NCBI GenBank assembly: GCA_030248195.1
Contig: JASAND010006862.1
Span: 30,001 to 94,000 of the forward strand
DNA: 64,000 nucleotides
Direction of reading: 5' to 3'
Origin: Trissonchulus latispiculum
Lineage: Eukaryota; Nematoda; Enoplea; Enoplida; Ironidae
Shown piece after piece: positions 20,206-31,252 of this stretch. The notes beneath the pieces were generated by a model, which did not search any database, was not told where the DNA came from, and saw only the letters and a list, made by a program, of their open reading frames with translations. Both the position numbers and the translations under genes were made by a program. Numbering within the stretch: position 1 is the stretch's first letter; every line of letters begins with the position of its first letter.

Positions 20206-21134
20206 ATAAGTCGCCAACGACTGAACACTCCCGAGTGCTGATTGGCGGAAAGGGCTCAGATTACAAATTGTTACCAGTGGAAAAGAGTTCTCCAGAGTCA
20301 ATTCCTTCTGCAATAAAGAAACCATAAATTTATCATAAATATGACAGCATGACCGCTTAAATGCAGTATCATATTCGTGCAGATTGGATTGTAAGGGAAG
20401 CAGGCATAGGAAAGATTGATAAGCCTGAAATGGGAGTTCAGCTGATGGCCCTGCGGTGTAGTCAGAAGGGCCGTGGTTTGAGACCCGTCTGGGCCAATTG
20501 TTTACTTCCAACGGTGAGTGAAAAGCTGAACCTCCCCCTCTCTTCTCTCTTCTAGGTCCTGGTTTCGTGGGTACGAGAGTTCGGGCTTGTCCTTGGTTTC
20601 TTCTTGGTCCACCAACCCTGGTAGAAGCGTTAGTGGCGAGAGTGTGAAAGGCGGAGAAGCCAGAGTGTGAAACTTCACACCGCCACACGCAAAGCTATGT
20701 AAAGTCGACTTACACAATTAATAATTAATTAATTAATCAATTCAGTGTTAATGTATCATGTTTCAATTTCAAGTGGTCAATTTTTCGGATGCTCAAGTGT
20801 TAGAACTAACTTATAACCTAACTAACTAATGTTAGGACCTAACTTAAGATACACTTACAGATCTCCGGAAATTACAGCGTATATTGTTGCTATATTGCAT
20901 TTTAACCATTACACTAAACTAAATAGTACATGCAATTCATGCATTTACCTTAACCACTGTGAGCACTGGGTAGTTCTGGTGTGCAGCAAAGATAGTAATT
21001 GCCAGCACAATGCAGAAGATGGCAACAACAATTGTGATAAAAAGCCACAACAGCCGCCAGCCCCACCTCTCTGCGTTTATGGTTGTACGAAGACCATGAG
21101 TTGAAATCCGTCGACAGTTTATTAAGCTCGTCAT
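20206..21134 (-). CDS. DEG/ENaC (ASIC-like) sodium channel, first two exons
   Basis: Exon 1 is 21,134-20,949 (62 codons, ATG start, donor GTAAAT). It encodes the cytoplasmic N-terminus with the conserved His-Gly gating motif (STHGL) and the first transmembrane helix (LLWLFITIVVAIFCIVLAI), followed by a Y-P motif. Exon 2 is 20,307-20,206 (34 codons, acceptor TTGCAG, donor GTACGT). It encodes the F-P-x-V-T-I-C-N signature (FPLVTICNLSPFRQS) that begins the extracellular domain. Both junctions are phase 0. The remaining exons (cysteine-rich ectodomain, second membrane helix) are not identified in the window, so completeness is unknown. The family forms trimeric cation channels gated by protons, peptides or force. 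A TTAA hairpin element sits just inside the next intron. Confidence 0.78.
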
Positions 21135-22417
21135 TATTTAAAGTAACTGTAGGCAAACCTAATCACTTTAATTTGGTCAATAGTTTTGGCTCTAATCTCA
21201 TGCCAGTAACCAGATAAACCATTTGAAGTAGCAGCCCTATGAAATGAACTAACCAGACATACGTAAATATAAGTAAGAGTCATCAAATAAGCTGCCCCTA
21301 TTTTTAGGTTAAGATTTACCCAGTTTACCCAACTTCCAAACGTCTTATCACAAAAAGCCTCCATTAAAACAATTGTTTGGTGTGTATAATAATCTACAAT
21401 ACCTGTGGAAAACACGATTAAATTAAATTTATTTAGGCGCGTTCAAAAAATTATGCCACAGATTTGAAACTTATGCCTTCAGCTTCACAGAATTGGATTA
21501 CTAAAGCAGCTACTATTAAAAGGCTTACAGTTTCTTAACACGTTAAATCAAGATTTGTTCATGTTTTTGAGAGTACGGGTAATCTATTTTATCTAACTAT
21601 CTTGTTGTGACGCAAGAAGCACGATTTTGCTCTGAGGTTATTATAGCGGTAATAATTAGTATGAAACATGGAAGCTCAATTCGTCGATTCAGAAAACTAC
21701 CTTCGAAAGCAACTACTCCCATGCAAAAATTAGCGTAGCATAATTAATTACCAACTCAACAGAGGAACTGTCAGCATCTCTGTAGATTTATGTTCCGAGT
21801 CTGATGTAGCCTTAATAACTTTAATTACTTTGAGTACCCGTTTACATAACAAGAATATCCAGACCCTGGACAGGAAAAACCTAGGACGCAAAATACAGTA
21901 CCTGCTCGGTTGAGTAGCAGCAAATGACGCGAGCAGTAACCCACAAATGGTGCTCAGGGGCCGTCTCCGAATTTTGAAACCGGTTCCGGTTCCGGTCTGC
22001 CACTTTCGGTTTCAACTGATTTCTGCTGTAAAGTTACACTTACCAATATTTTACATTTTTCCTGCTGCTCCTCAGCGCAGCAGGTCTCCTGTATTTGCTC
22101 AGTCCTGGCCCTCATACACATCTTGCTTGATAAAGATGAGTGAATGAGTAACAGTAAATGAGTGTAAAAGCAATGGTTGAAGATAGGTTTAGTATGATTT
22201 GTGTGTGAAATCTTATCTTCCATTCCAAAGAACTTCTATTTTCTATTCATGCAGATATTACGCAACGCATATATGCTTGCTCAATTAATAATAATGTTTA
22301 ATATTAATAATTAATGGCAATTCTAAATTCGGAAACGTCTATTCTCTGTTTTGCTTAATGACTCATAGTTAAACGTTAAACTTAAAGTTAAACATTAAAC
22401 ATATAATGCTGATTCGC
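21135..22417. other. Upstream region of the DEG/ENaC gene, includes one copy of a diverged repeat pair
   Basis: No intact gene. About 21,700-21,850 is similar (roughly two-thirds identity by eye) to 25,645-25,790; the second copy is open on the minus strand (…TVPLSSWYLTLLIFAG…) while this one has stops. This could be a duplicated exon of an unrecognised host gene or an old repeat. Confidence 0.35.
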
Positions 22418-24082
22418 TTAAGGTGCTGGTTTCCTTTCGGGTATTTTTGACTCCTACTGCGTTAATCCTTTACGCAAAGGGCTAAAACTTACGAAATAAC
22501 CTATTTCCGTGCTCTTTAACATTTTAGGACCAGTCCCGTATTTTTAGGCCAAAAGATAAAAAAGTTTTGGTTTTTGGCCTTAAGCTCCCAGTAGGTAGAC
22601 AAGACACGTGATTGGTTGGTATGGCTGGAAAGAGGACTCGAAAATGAACATTTTTGCTCTTACAACCTTTGAGCTATCTCCAGTGGTTAAGTCAGTATAA
22701 GCAAAACTCTGTTTTTAGGGTCAAAAAATGGCCATTTTCGAGAAAATCAGTTTTTTCAAAATTACTGCCACAGCTTAAGGACAAAATTGGCTTAGTTATG
22801 CTCAGTCGATACATCGTCCAAATGCACATTATGCCTATTAGCCGGACTTTATTGCTTTCAGCTAGAGATTTGGCCGAAAAACCATTTTGGCAAAACTGCG
22901 ATTATTTTGTTTCGAACATCGATTTCTCAAAAACGACTAGACGGATTCCGGAGATTTTCGGCAGAATCGAAGTTCGCACTTCTGCGGAGGGACGTTTTTC
23001 TTGGTTTGGGCTAAAACAAATTGAATAGCGAGAAAACTCCATGCGAAATTGCGAAATTTCGTGTTACTGCGCATTTGGCCGATTTTCTCGACCGTTAAGA
23101 CCTGCTGAGCCAAATCCAAAAAAACGTCCCTCGGCCCATATGTCCTTCATATCATGGCACAAAAAGAACTTTTGGCCGATTCTTCAGTTTTGAGAAATCG
23201 ATGTTCAAAAACTTATGGTCTATATTCATCCTGTTAGATGTCAGCTTGCCAGAAAATTTCTGCTATTTTTTCGCTAATTTTGCCAGTTCTGTACGCTCAT
23301 ATGAATGTCCAGATAATAAGCTTTACAACGATGTATAAAGCTCTTTGCAACTCCCAAAATTGCGAAAGTTATGGCGTTTCAAAAAATCATCACAAAAGCA
23401 CTGCACAAAAGAAAACCAGCACCTTAAACTTTATTTACGACATAAAAGTAAATTCTTCAAACTTAATGAGAAGTGTTCAGGCAATGTTTTGCATGTGTAT
23501 TTTTTGCTGCAAGCATGTAAAATAGTTAGCTGCGCAGCAGGATTACAATTACTGAAAATGTATATAAGTCCAGCGTAAACTTAGCCTTTTGCGCCAAATC
23601 TCGCCTGTTCTGAAATTATTGTGCAAATGTATATAATTCATTTGTCATTGTGAATATTTTGTGGCAAACACATGTTTCTTAGATTTGACATCTAAAGTAA
23701 AGAAATTAATTTTCATGATGTGAGTACACTTATGAATATGTATGTATTTCGGCTTTTCTTTGAGATCAAAGTAGAATATATGAATATTAAGAAAAATAAA
23801 TACATGTAATAACTTTCCCTAAAACAATTTACAGGTCGTGCTACTGTCAAAACGGAAACTCAGATGTGAAAGGTTGAAATCAGAACTGAAAGAATAGAAA
23901 AAATGTCGAGGTTGGGGACTGACCGAGGGTTGGCTGATTTACAGTGACTCCGCCTAAAAATACGGGACTGGTCCCAGAATATTAAAGAGCACGCAAATAG
24001 GATACTGCCTAAGTTTTAATTACATATTTAAGTAATTAAAGCCGTATGAGTCAAAAGTACCCGAAAGGAAACCAGCACTTTA
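22418..24082. mobile_element. TTAA-bounded non-autonomous transposon, family 2
   Basis: Ends TTAAGGTGCTGGTTTCC (22,418) and GGAAACCAGCACTTTA (24,082; TTAA mutated to TTTA). The inverted repeats extend over 150 bp and include matching blocks GGACCAGTCCCGTATTTTTA (about 22,529) and its complement (about 23,955). The ~1.4 kb interior has no transposase. Confidence 0.72.
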
Positions 24083-24645
24083 CGCCTTCCAGAGTAGGTA
24101 TTAGCACGTCTAAGCTGCAACTACGACGGTTAGGTCTTGCTTAACTGTCGGTAGTGGTTACATGCTAGCTGGTAACGCTCTGAATTGGTAACATCAGAAT
24201 GTGCAAACTTGAAAAGGCATGAAAACCTAAATTTAGAATCTTTTTATTTCATTTCAGCTTGCAGAATCTTAGTTCCCAGCAACCTAGACAAGGACAATTT
24301 CACCAGGGAAGAATGCAATTCCCAAATGCATAGTAATTATCATTATTGGTCTATAGAATGTTTAGACTATACGTTTTGGTAGTACCTGTTTGTTCCATTA
24401 CTAAATTTAGTGTAGTATAACTAACGTTTTACTTTTGTGTCCTAGTGATGTTGCATTTGAAATAATCCCTAATAATGACTAAGTAATGATGATAAAGGAA
24501 ATTGATTTGAAACATTTTGCTCAGTGCTACCAAAACTAGCTAAGCTTTTCTGGAATTATATACAACGGCTGTCTAATTATAACTTGAGCCCGTTTGTGTT
24601 TACTGTTCGACACGTGTTGTTGATTGATAGCCCATACCAAGATAA

Positions 24646-25450
24646 TCTAACACCCTCTGCGCAATCCCGTTTCAAAATTTCGACATTTCCTTCAGGACAT
24701 TATTTGTCAATTTCTGACAGTTCAGCAGCACCTGTATAATGGTGGCTGCATTCATTCGAAAGATCTCATTGAGCTCTAAATTTTTGCTTTGCAAAGCATT
24801 TGCTCTCTGTTTCCTATCGTGAGATATGCCAATTTTCTTATCTAGGCGGCGAAAAGTTGTCTTTTCTATAGAAATAAAATAAACCATCATTTGTTCACCT
24901 ACGCACGCTGTAAAATTAAACTTAGGTTGTGGATTAGAGTTGAGGGTCTTACAGGGACAAATTATCTGAGGCTGAAACATCTTTCAATTGCTATCCCGTT
25001 GGCTGCTATCAGAAAATGTAGTTTTTGCAAAAGCACGACCAATACGTTTCCAGCAATTCTGGAGCATCTACCATGGAGGCTGAACAGCCACTACCCAAGA
25101 GAAGTGTTCTGCACAAAAATAGCCGAAATCGTTTTTTAGTTGCTCCGAATATTGCCTTTTAGCTAAAGCAGTCGCTTGCCAAACTTAGGAAACTAGGCAG
25201 CATCCAGGTTCATTCATGTATCTATATGTTTTTATGTTATTATCCGGTTATTTCATGTAAACAAATTTACTTCTGTCCAGAAAATATCTGAAAATTATAC
25301 TTCTCTAAAATGTGTTGAGAAAATTTTAGAAAACCAAAATTAGTTTAACTGTATTTATTAAAAAAGGAAAATGTTTGCTACATTGCTACAAGAAATGACT
25401 GAGTAATAATGCTTGAACGTTGATGTTACCAAAAGGAATCACCACCTTAA
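24646..25450. mobile_element. Left-truncated copy of TTAA transposon family 1
   Basis: Homology to 59,980-60,968 starts abruptly near 24,646 (TAACACC…GCGCAATCCCG) and runs to GGAATCACCACCTTAA at 25,450. More diverged than the other two copies. Confidence 0.65.
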
Positions 25451-27363
25451 ATGCTAGCTGTAGATTCCCTAGAGTAAAACTTTCATGACCCAATAAGCCG
25501 GTTGAAATCAGTACATTTTGCATTCAAATTCCGAAACACGTTTCTTTCAATGAAATTCATATATAGCAGAGAGACTGGGTGAACTAGTACACCACATGTC
25601 AGTAAGCAGGCATTGCACTTATCCAGAAAGCTTCTATATTTGTAGGGAACAACAGACTTCCCTGCAAAAATTAGCAAAGTTAAATACCAGCTCGAGAGAG
25701 GCACTGTCATTGAGGTCTCAGTAGATTTATAGTCTGACTCTAGTACAACATTAATAAGTTCAAGTGCTTTGAGCGGTAGTACCTGTTATGGATTGATATT
25801 AGCCAAAGTCTTGACAACAAAAGCTTACTTTACCTGCAAAATACACTAACAGCAAAAGTACACAATGATAAGAGTATGCCACTAGCCATTGTCTCACGCC
25901 GACCCCCACTCCCCGAAAATGAGGCCTTAGCGTCCCCTCCCGCAAATCAGTACCTGGTCGAAGCGGGAGTAGGCTTATTTGTTGTGTTTACTTGCTTAAG
26001 CTTAAAAATACATACAGCTTGTGCGTATAATCTCTGTCAGCTCGCAACTACGGTGACTCGCAACACTTACTGTGTTGCCCGGGGTCTGACTCGAGGCGGG
26101 GGGAGTCGTTAGCGTGAAAGCAAAGACATTAATCATTTACTGTAATGCTAAGTAATAGTACTTTTTTCATGTGTTTACGTGTTCACGCCCTCGCCCTGAG
26201 TTTCTCCTAACAGGAATAACCTGTAGGTATAACAACTGTAGCCCAAACAATGTTGACGAATATTTTGGATTTATCACAAATTCTGTGAGGTCTTCAGTGG
26301 GACTGTGCTAAACTTCTACCATATGCATAGTTGAACTTTTCTTAATGTTCAGATCTGCGGGTGGCTTAGTGTTGTTTCAGTAGTCCATTTTAGTTTCAAT
26401 TTCAGTATGGGTGGACAGAATCGAAGCTCAATACTTCCAAAATTTTACATGTTAAAGAAAGACTGAAACTAGTTTCAGTCCTCGTTTCAGTATTTTTACC
26501 CAGATTAGTTTCAGTTTCAGTTTCAGTCGGCAGCCTAGAAAAGTTTCAGTTTCAGTTTCAGTTTCTCTTCCCAAAATGGTTTCAGTTAACGTTTTAGTTG
26601 CAGTAACTGAAACATCACAACTCTGAGTTACGAGCATTCTGGAAAAGAACGTTAAAAAATTACACTTAATAGCGATTAAAATGACTTATAGCAGGATTTC
26701 GCCAAATTTCAGTATTAGTATGGACTTGACTATTTTGTATTTTGTATTACATTGTAATGTGATGTAATGCATTGAAATACCTCCCTTTTATAAGTGAAAA
26801 TGGAACGACCATCACTCATTATTAAAACAAGATGCACAGGACACAGCTATCGCAAAGTTTTATTAGTATTTTAATAATTAGTCTCCATTAATCTTGATAG
26901 GAATTAGGGTTAAGATTCTGGAGGAAAAGACTAACTTAACCTAACCTGATTTCGCGCTATGGATTGACTGAGAATTAATACACCCGAGTTAACCTTGAGG
27001 TTAGCTTAACACTGAACTAAGTTTCATTTGCGTAGTAACTTAATGCTGACTAGAGTGACTAGTCCAAGCTTTTACCTCAACTCAATATAGTCAGAATTTA
27101 CAACGTGTGAAGACTGAAATTGCATCGAATGAACCTATAAATAGACACATGGGAATCATATGTTCTTGCGGAAAGTAAAACCATTTTAAAAGATAATCTT
27201 GAACTAGACCAGCACCTAAGAAATCTAAATTAACTTTAGCAAAATGAAAGATTAAATGTCAACTATACAATGACCGTTCTCACATGCTCACATAGATTGT
27301 TTTAAACTTAACTTTCAATTGTCTATTTTATACTTATACTAATCGATTCCTAATAAGTCAAAA
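25451..27363. other. Host DNA left of block B
   Basis: 25,483-25,766 is open on the minus strand and related to 21,700-21,850, but unrecognised. 26,508-26,566 is an interrupted TTTCAG tandem repeat. Otherwise no gene is seen. Confidence 0.35.
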
Positions 27364-27369
27364 GACACC
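27364..27369. repeat. Target-site duplication of block B (left)
   Basis: GACACC, repeated at 42,285-42,290. Six base pairs is the Polinton/Maverick duplication length. Confidence 0.9.
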
Positions 27370-27908
27370 AGTAGTATAGTGTCAGCATTTCGACCCTCAC
27401 TCCGGGAGGGAATGACCTTGAAAGTTTAATGTCCCTTGAGATTTGTGTTTGAAAGTTTTGTTAATACCATCTGTTCTCCCTTGGGTTTTTAGTTCGAAAC
27501 TTTTCCTCTCCTTTTTATAAAGACCGCCTGTCGTCTCCAGGGATGGCGCTCTAATTTTTTTTATTCAACAGCTCGGCTCAGAGTAAATATTTGCACGCTT
27601 ACAGTAGATGTGTTTTTCAAACGTGTGAAATGTTAGAGTAGTTTAATTTTCCTAATAGCCTTTCCGTCCCTCTGAGTTCTTCCCCCGGGGCTTGGGACCC
27701 GGCGTCGGCCCATTACCGGGCTAACTACCTACCTAAACTAATCTACCTACCTAAGCTACCTACGTATCTAAACTACTTACTTACTATGTACACTACTCGG
27801 TCCATCACCTAATGTTTTTGTGTTTTTATGTTTTATTCTTTTTAATTTTTTCTATATACAACACATGTATACAACTATTTATAGTAGCCCTTAGGAGGAC
27901 TGTTGGGA
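27370..27908. repeat. Left terminal inverted repeat of block B
   Basis: Inverted copy of 41,796-42,284, with indels. Contains the TTGGGACCCGGCGTCGGCC block, CTACCTAC-type runs, and copies of a CATCTGTYNTCCC…GGGA word that recurs in the central repeat at 36,975-37,290. Confidence 0.8.
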
Positions 27909-27917
27909 CAATGGAGG

Positions 27918-28163
27918 CTATTGTAGACTGTTACCCACGGCATACTCAGTCCCATCTACTAGAAAATATAATATTGTCATTGTCACTTCACTTCGAAATG
28001 GTAAAGCTTTTTCTAAAATTATTCCCACCGCCGGAATTTCAGGGTTGTTTCTAATGTAATTTTCAGCATCCATCCGAGCCTCAGCGAATGAATCGAAAAC
28101 CCCAGCCCCAAGTGAAGTTTTCCCGTTATCAAGAATAATGCTCCAATAATAACTGTAGTCCAT
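27918..28163 (-). CDS. Small unknown protein with W…DA domain
   Basis: 81 residues. The first ~50 (YYWSI…GVFDSFAEARMDAENYI) resemble the C-terminal domain of the block-C CARD protein (TWKI…DTFPTVQAARLDAAMAL) and the start of the 29,712 gene (F-L-T-L-E-A-A-L-E-D-A-E): a Trp-containing strand, then an F-x-[ST] turn and an A-R/L-x-D-A helix. No known family is assigned. The gene abuts the left terminal repeat, the outermost gene on that side. It overlaps nothing and ends 10 bp before the repeat. Confidence 0.5.
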   Translation of the reverse strand: MDYSYYWSIILDNGKTSLGAGVFDSFAEARMDAENYIRNNPEIPAVGIILEKALPFRSEVTMTILYFLVDGTEYAVGNSLQ

Positions 28164-28165
28164 CC

Positions 28166-28669
28166 TTATGTTTTGTGTGACTTTGAGTTTCTTCTACTTT
28201 TATTAATTTCGTCCCTTACTTTCTCCAATAAGTTTCCCAAACGATTTTCTCCTTGATAGTCTTTTATATAGGTTTCAGTTCCAGTGCCCCAAAACTTTTC
28301 AAACGAATTTACAAAAACTATTTTCTTCTCACCGGTACTCAGTAATATTTCGTACTTAGCTTGTTTGTTTTGTTCAAATTTTGCTCGAATTCCTTCTAGA
28401 ACGACTTTATCCTTTATTAGGTCCCAAACCTTTTCATCAAACCCTTTTATGTTCTTTGCGGCTTCCCTTTGACTTTTAGCGGTTTTTTCTTTAAGAATAA
28501 CTTTTCTGCTTTCCCAATCATTAAAATAAGCAGCTTTCTCACTTTCGTACCACTGCTGAACTGAGTAGTACATTTTTCCGTGAAGTCGAAAGGGACTGAA
28601 GTGAACGTTGCTTAGAGGGCAGTTGCCAGTAGAGAAAGTAGCGCAGTCATTAACTGTAGTTGGCTCCAT
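28166..28669 (-). CDS. NADAR-family N-glycosidase
   Basis: A 167-residue NADAR protein. Landmarks: LSNVHFSPF near residue 20, Y-x-S-V-Q-Q-W-Y-E-x-E-K-A, a V-L-E-G-I-R-A-K-F-E-Q-N helix, a F-E-K-F-W-G-T-G signature and GENRLGNLLEKVRDEI. Intact, 2 bp from the 27,918 gene. Divergent from the block-A NADAR gene (5,112), so the two were probably acquired or kept independently. The substrate in this setting is unknown; a role against NAD/ADP-ribose-based host defence is possible but speculative. Confidence 0.85.
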   Translation of the reverse strand: MEPTTVNDCATFSTGNCPLSNVHFSPFRLHGKMYYSVQQWYESEKAAYFNDWESRKVILKEKTAKSQREAAKNIKGFDEKVWDLIKDKVVLEGIRAKFEQNKQAKYEILLSTGEKKIVFVNSFEKFWGTGTETYIKDYQGENRLGNLLEKVRDEINKSRRNSKSHKT

Positions 28670-28695
28670 TGTAGTAGAATTTGTTGAGATGTTCT

Positions 28696-29421
28696 TTAAC
28701 GTCGTTTATGGTCTTTTCTGTTTTTATGTCTGCTTTTATGTCTGTTTTTATGTACTCCCCCGCTTACAAACTTTTTGTTGAAGCTTTCCAGTTTTTCGAT
28801 CATCCATTTCCAAGTACTTTCCTCAAAATCAACTCGAAATACCAATAGCTCATTTTTTCTGGGAGCGTGAACAACTAGATCGCATCTCGTTATTCCTGTA
28901 AGACCCATCATTCCCATAATTTGATAGAAATATTTATGCCTTCTTTTTAGGACAAGTTTGGTGCCCTGGGAAATTAGGTAGAATCCTTTCCTTTGGAGTA
29001 CGATTTCGAAAATAGAACGGGGTTTGGGATTCTGATCGTAAATTGTCTTTATTTCTAAAAGCCATGGGTCAGGGTTTCCATCCTCGTATACAATACCGTC
29101 AGGACTGCCACCCAGCCAATCTAAGTGAGGAGGAACGCAAAAGCCTGCCGGAAGAACTCGAACTGCATAGTTCATATGTCGAATGTATGCTTGTCTCCCG
29201 TCGTCCTCGTAGCGAAGTCCGTAGGCACAAGCCGGAATTACCTTTCTTTCTGGATTGTTTATGCGCTCAGCAAGATTTTTGGCTGCTTTCTCAGACTTCA
29301 CCATAAGCACGTCACCAAATTTTGAACTAGTTATTCTCCCCTTCCTGTGGTTGAACCAGTTTTCGTTGTCGCTCTGGCCCAGTGTGGACAAAAAGACCTC
29401 TGTATCTATCGCTGCCGACAT
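28696..29421 (-). CDS. YqaJ-like viral recombinase / PD-(D/E)XK exonuclease
   Basis: About 241 residues. Motifs of the YqaJ/lambda-exonuclease family appear in order: Q-S…W-F-x-H-R-K-G-R-I-T-S-S-K-F (about 20-35), YGLRYEDDGRQAYIRH (about 65-80), WLGGSPDGIV (the catalytic Asp, about 105), LLEIKTIY (E-x-K) and F-Y-Q-I-M-G-M-M-G-L. The enzyme digests one strand of duplex DNA, giving single-strand tails for annealing recombination. The start is the first ATG (29,421), overlapping the end of the upstream frame by 16 nt. The C-terminus is rich in H-K-N/S-R repeats. Intact. Confidence 0.85.
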   Translation of the reverse strand: MSAAIDTEVFLSTLGQSDNENWFNHRKGRITSSKFGDVLMVKSEKAAKNLAERINNPERKVIPACAYGLRYEDDGRQAYIRHMNYAVRVLPAGFCVPPHLDWLGGSPDGIVYEDGNPDPWLLEIKTIYDQNPKPRSIFEIVLQRKGFYLISQGTKLVLKRRHKYFYQIMGMMGLTGITRCDLVVHAPRKNELLVFRVDFEESTWKWMIEKLESFNKKFVSGGVHKNRHKSRHKNRKDHKRR

Positions 29422-29642
29422 TTGTGAAACCAAGCTTTTTTCTGTCCACAGTACCTACAGTGAACTTTTTCGTATTCCTTCAGTCTTTTATTTCTTTCCG
29501 TCCCTATTTCCTTCTGTTTAGGTGTTAAAACTATTACTCTTGTCTGGGTGATGTTTGGTTTCTTAGTTTGGGTAGTTACTTCTCTGCAATATTTAAGTAA
29601 GGCGTCGACACTGTTGAAATGTTTACCATGAAATGAAATCAT
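29406..29642 (-). CDS. Small protein with CCHC zinc-knuckle-like C-terminus
   Basis: 78 residues. ATG at 29,642. Basic throughout, ending C-R-Y-C-G-Q-K-K-A-W-F-H-K-C (C-x2-C-x7-H-x2-C, zinc-binding candidate). It overlaps the nuclease start by 16 nt and could be its translationally coupled partner, or an N-terminal part separated by a frameshift. No further identification. Confidence 0.45.
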   Translation of the reverse strand: MISFHGKHFNSVDALLKYCREVTTQTKKPNITQTRVIVLTPKQKEIGTERNKRLKEYEKVHCRYCGQKKAWFHKCRQR

Positions 29643-29711
29643 ACCGTGTTGCTTTCGTCGTTTTTATTGATTTATCGTTTTTATTAATTTTTTGTTGCTT
29701 TCTTTCTTTTA

Positions 29712-30077
29712 TTAATGACACAAGCTGTGCAACAATTTTCCAGCCTCGATTCTTGCTGAATTCCATTGCAGTAACCTTTGCCACCAAGGAGTCCTTTCTT
29801 TAATAATATCAGAAATCCATTCTAACTCCTGGTCTACTTCTTTGGGTGATAAACACTTCAATCCGATAATACGACCGTTATCATAATTTGTTTTCCAAAA
29901 ATCTATCAAAACGTCTGCTTCCAAAACGGCCAAACAGGGATCTCCAAAACAATCAGGATAAGAGAAATCTGTAGATTCAGCATCCTCAAGTGCAGCCTCT
30001 AAGGTTAAGAAATCTCTTTTACTCTTTGCAAATATCTCAATTTCCAGGTAAGTCCCAAACCAGCACCACGAATACAT
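29712..30077 (-). CDS. Unknown small protein, W…DA-domain relative
   Basis: About 121 residues from the first ATG (30,077). N-terminus MYSWCWF…LEIEIF…F-L-T-L-E-A-A-L-E-D-A-E resembles the 27,918 protein and the C-terminal domain of the CARD protein in block C. The second half is Trp-rich (ERTPWWQRLLQW). No membrane helix or signal peptide. Confidence 0.45.
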   Translation of the reverse strand: MYSWCWFGTYLEIEIFAKSKRDFLTLEAALEDAESTDFSYPDCFGDPCLAVLEADVLIDFWKTNYDNGRIIGLKCLSPKEVDQELEWISDIIKERTPWWQRLLQWNSARIEAGKLLHSLCH

Positions 30078-30431
30078 TGTGACGAGTTGTACAATCAATG
30101 AGAGCTTGAAAGAAGCGACCGTTCACTATGGCAGATCAAGTCAAACTGACGATGTACCAATGATTTGATCGTTTATATAGACTTCTGAGTTAGCTAATAG
30201 TTGCTTGGCTTTCCACTTACGTTGACCGTACACGGGATGTAGTGCTAACTTTATAACTTTTTGAGGTAGCTAATAGTTGGTTGTCCACCCCTCTGCGATT
30301 TTACCGGCTCACCGGAAGGGCTTGGGAACCTTCTGAGCTTTCGCCCAGGCCGCATTAATGGTTTTTGTTTTGTAATTTTTTTGTGGTTTTGTGGTTTTAT
30401 AATTTTTTTGGTCCCTAATATACTATTCACA
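30078..30431. promoter_or_regulatory. Intergenic promoter region in block B
   Basis: TATATAAA (minus strand, 30,173-30,180) lies ~100 nt upstream of the 29,712 gene. A 15-bp word, (A/G)GTTAGCTAATAGTTG-like, occurs twice (about 30,188 and 30,266). No coding frame. Confidence 0.4.
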
Positions 30432-30842
30432 CTATGTACAAGTGGTTTTTACCCCTTTTCCTTGGGGAGCCCTAAAGAGGACTGTTTGGATAGAGACGCT
30501 TAAAACGTCATAGTTGTGACTGAAGCATATCTCAGCCCAGTCGATATTGAGAGAGTACCAACAAGGCTCAGTTCCGAGGACGGTTAGGTTAACTTTTTGA
30601 TTGAAAGATTGTGTGAGTTGGTCTATCTTTGTTTTATCAAGGCATAGAAACCTTGGTGAAATAAGTGCACCCACCACGACAGTCAGTGTAACGGCAGTAA
30701 GGAAGAGAGAATAGACGGCAATTACTGTTTTACAACAACCGAACCCCATCGGTAGAGTCGTTCCCATTATCTCCCACCTAACTCTTGTTAGATCACCTGC
30801 TCTGCCCGGCCATTTATGAAGGGTCAATTTTACCTCAGACAT
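30432..30842 (-). CDS. Single-pass membrane protein next to the protease
   Basis: 136 residues. One strong hydrophobic helix (VIAVYSLFLTAVTLTVVVGAL, about 40-60) preceded by a Cys pair, then an ectodomain of ~75 residues with Cys, an N-x-T/S site and a C-W-Y…W-x-E/A-x-C pattern. It occupies the same place (immediately after the protease) as the 54,700 gene in block C, which has a similar C-x-Y…C-W-E-x-C pattern. Candidate virion or cell-surface glycoprotein; function not known. It overlaps the protease stop by 13 nt. Confidence 0.55.
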   Translation of the reverse strand: MSEVKLTLHKWPGRAGDLTRVRWEIMGTTLPMGFGCCKTVIAVYSLFLTAVTLTVVVGALISPRFLCLDKTKIDQLTQSFNQKVNLTVLGTEPCWYSLNIDWAEICFSHNYDVLSVSIQTVLFRAPQGKGVKTTCT

Positions 30843-31252
30843 TCTACAAAGCTTTTTACAATTTCGTCGTTTTTAGATGGCCGTTCTCTAAGATAAGAGA
30901 TTATGTCGTCGAAGGAATACCCTTTATCGCGGTGGTAAAGAAAGTAGATACAATACTCCCCACAGACGAAAGTGGTGTAATCTTGTAAGCGAACCGGGCT
31001 ATGTTTTTGTAATCGATCGTAAAAATACTTATCAAACTCTTTAAGTGGTGGTCGGCCGTAGCTATCGAAGTACTCAGCGTAATCGTCCAAGTACATAGCA
31101 ACCCAGTGCTGGCCAGGAAGTTGGCAGGGGTCGGTGTTGGCTACGAAGCAGCTTGGTTCATACAGAAAGTCAGGAAGGTGGTCAATGGGAAAGACTCCAA
31201 CAAAACTTTTAACGAGAGGAGCTAGTGCGCTTTCAATTTCTAATGTATTCAT
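30830..31252 (-). CDS. Adenain-like cysteine protease
   Basis: 140 residues. The adenovirus-type maturation protease: His in GQHWVAMY (about 51), Asp in EYFDSYG (about 62), and the nucleophile Cys in VCGEYC (about 97). It cleaves capsid precursor proteins during virion maturation. The protein is intact in this copy and very similar to the block-C enzyme (54,199). It starts 4 nt within the end of the capsid gene, a coupled arrangement seen in both elements. Confidence 0.92.
   Translation of the reverse strand: MNTLEIESALAPLVKSFVGVFPIDHLPDFLYEPSCFVANTDPCQLPGQHWVAMYLDDYAEYFDSYGRPPLKEFDKYFYDRLQKHSPVRLQDYTTFVCGEYCIYFLYHRDKGYSFDDIISYLRERPSKNDEIVKSFVECLR

Noticed and set aside
22654..23028. 124-aa plus-strand frame
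   Set aside because: Inside a non-autonomous transposon; composition and lack of motifs suggest chance.
25661..25766. Two small exons with GT-AG between them
   Set aside because: The implied intron would be about 26 nt, too short; the frame reads through.
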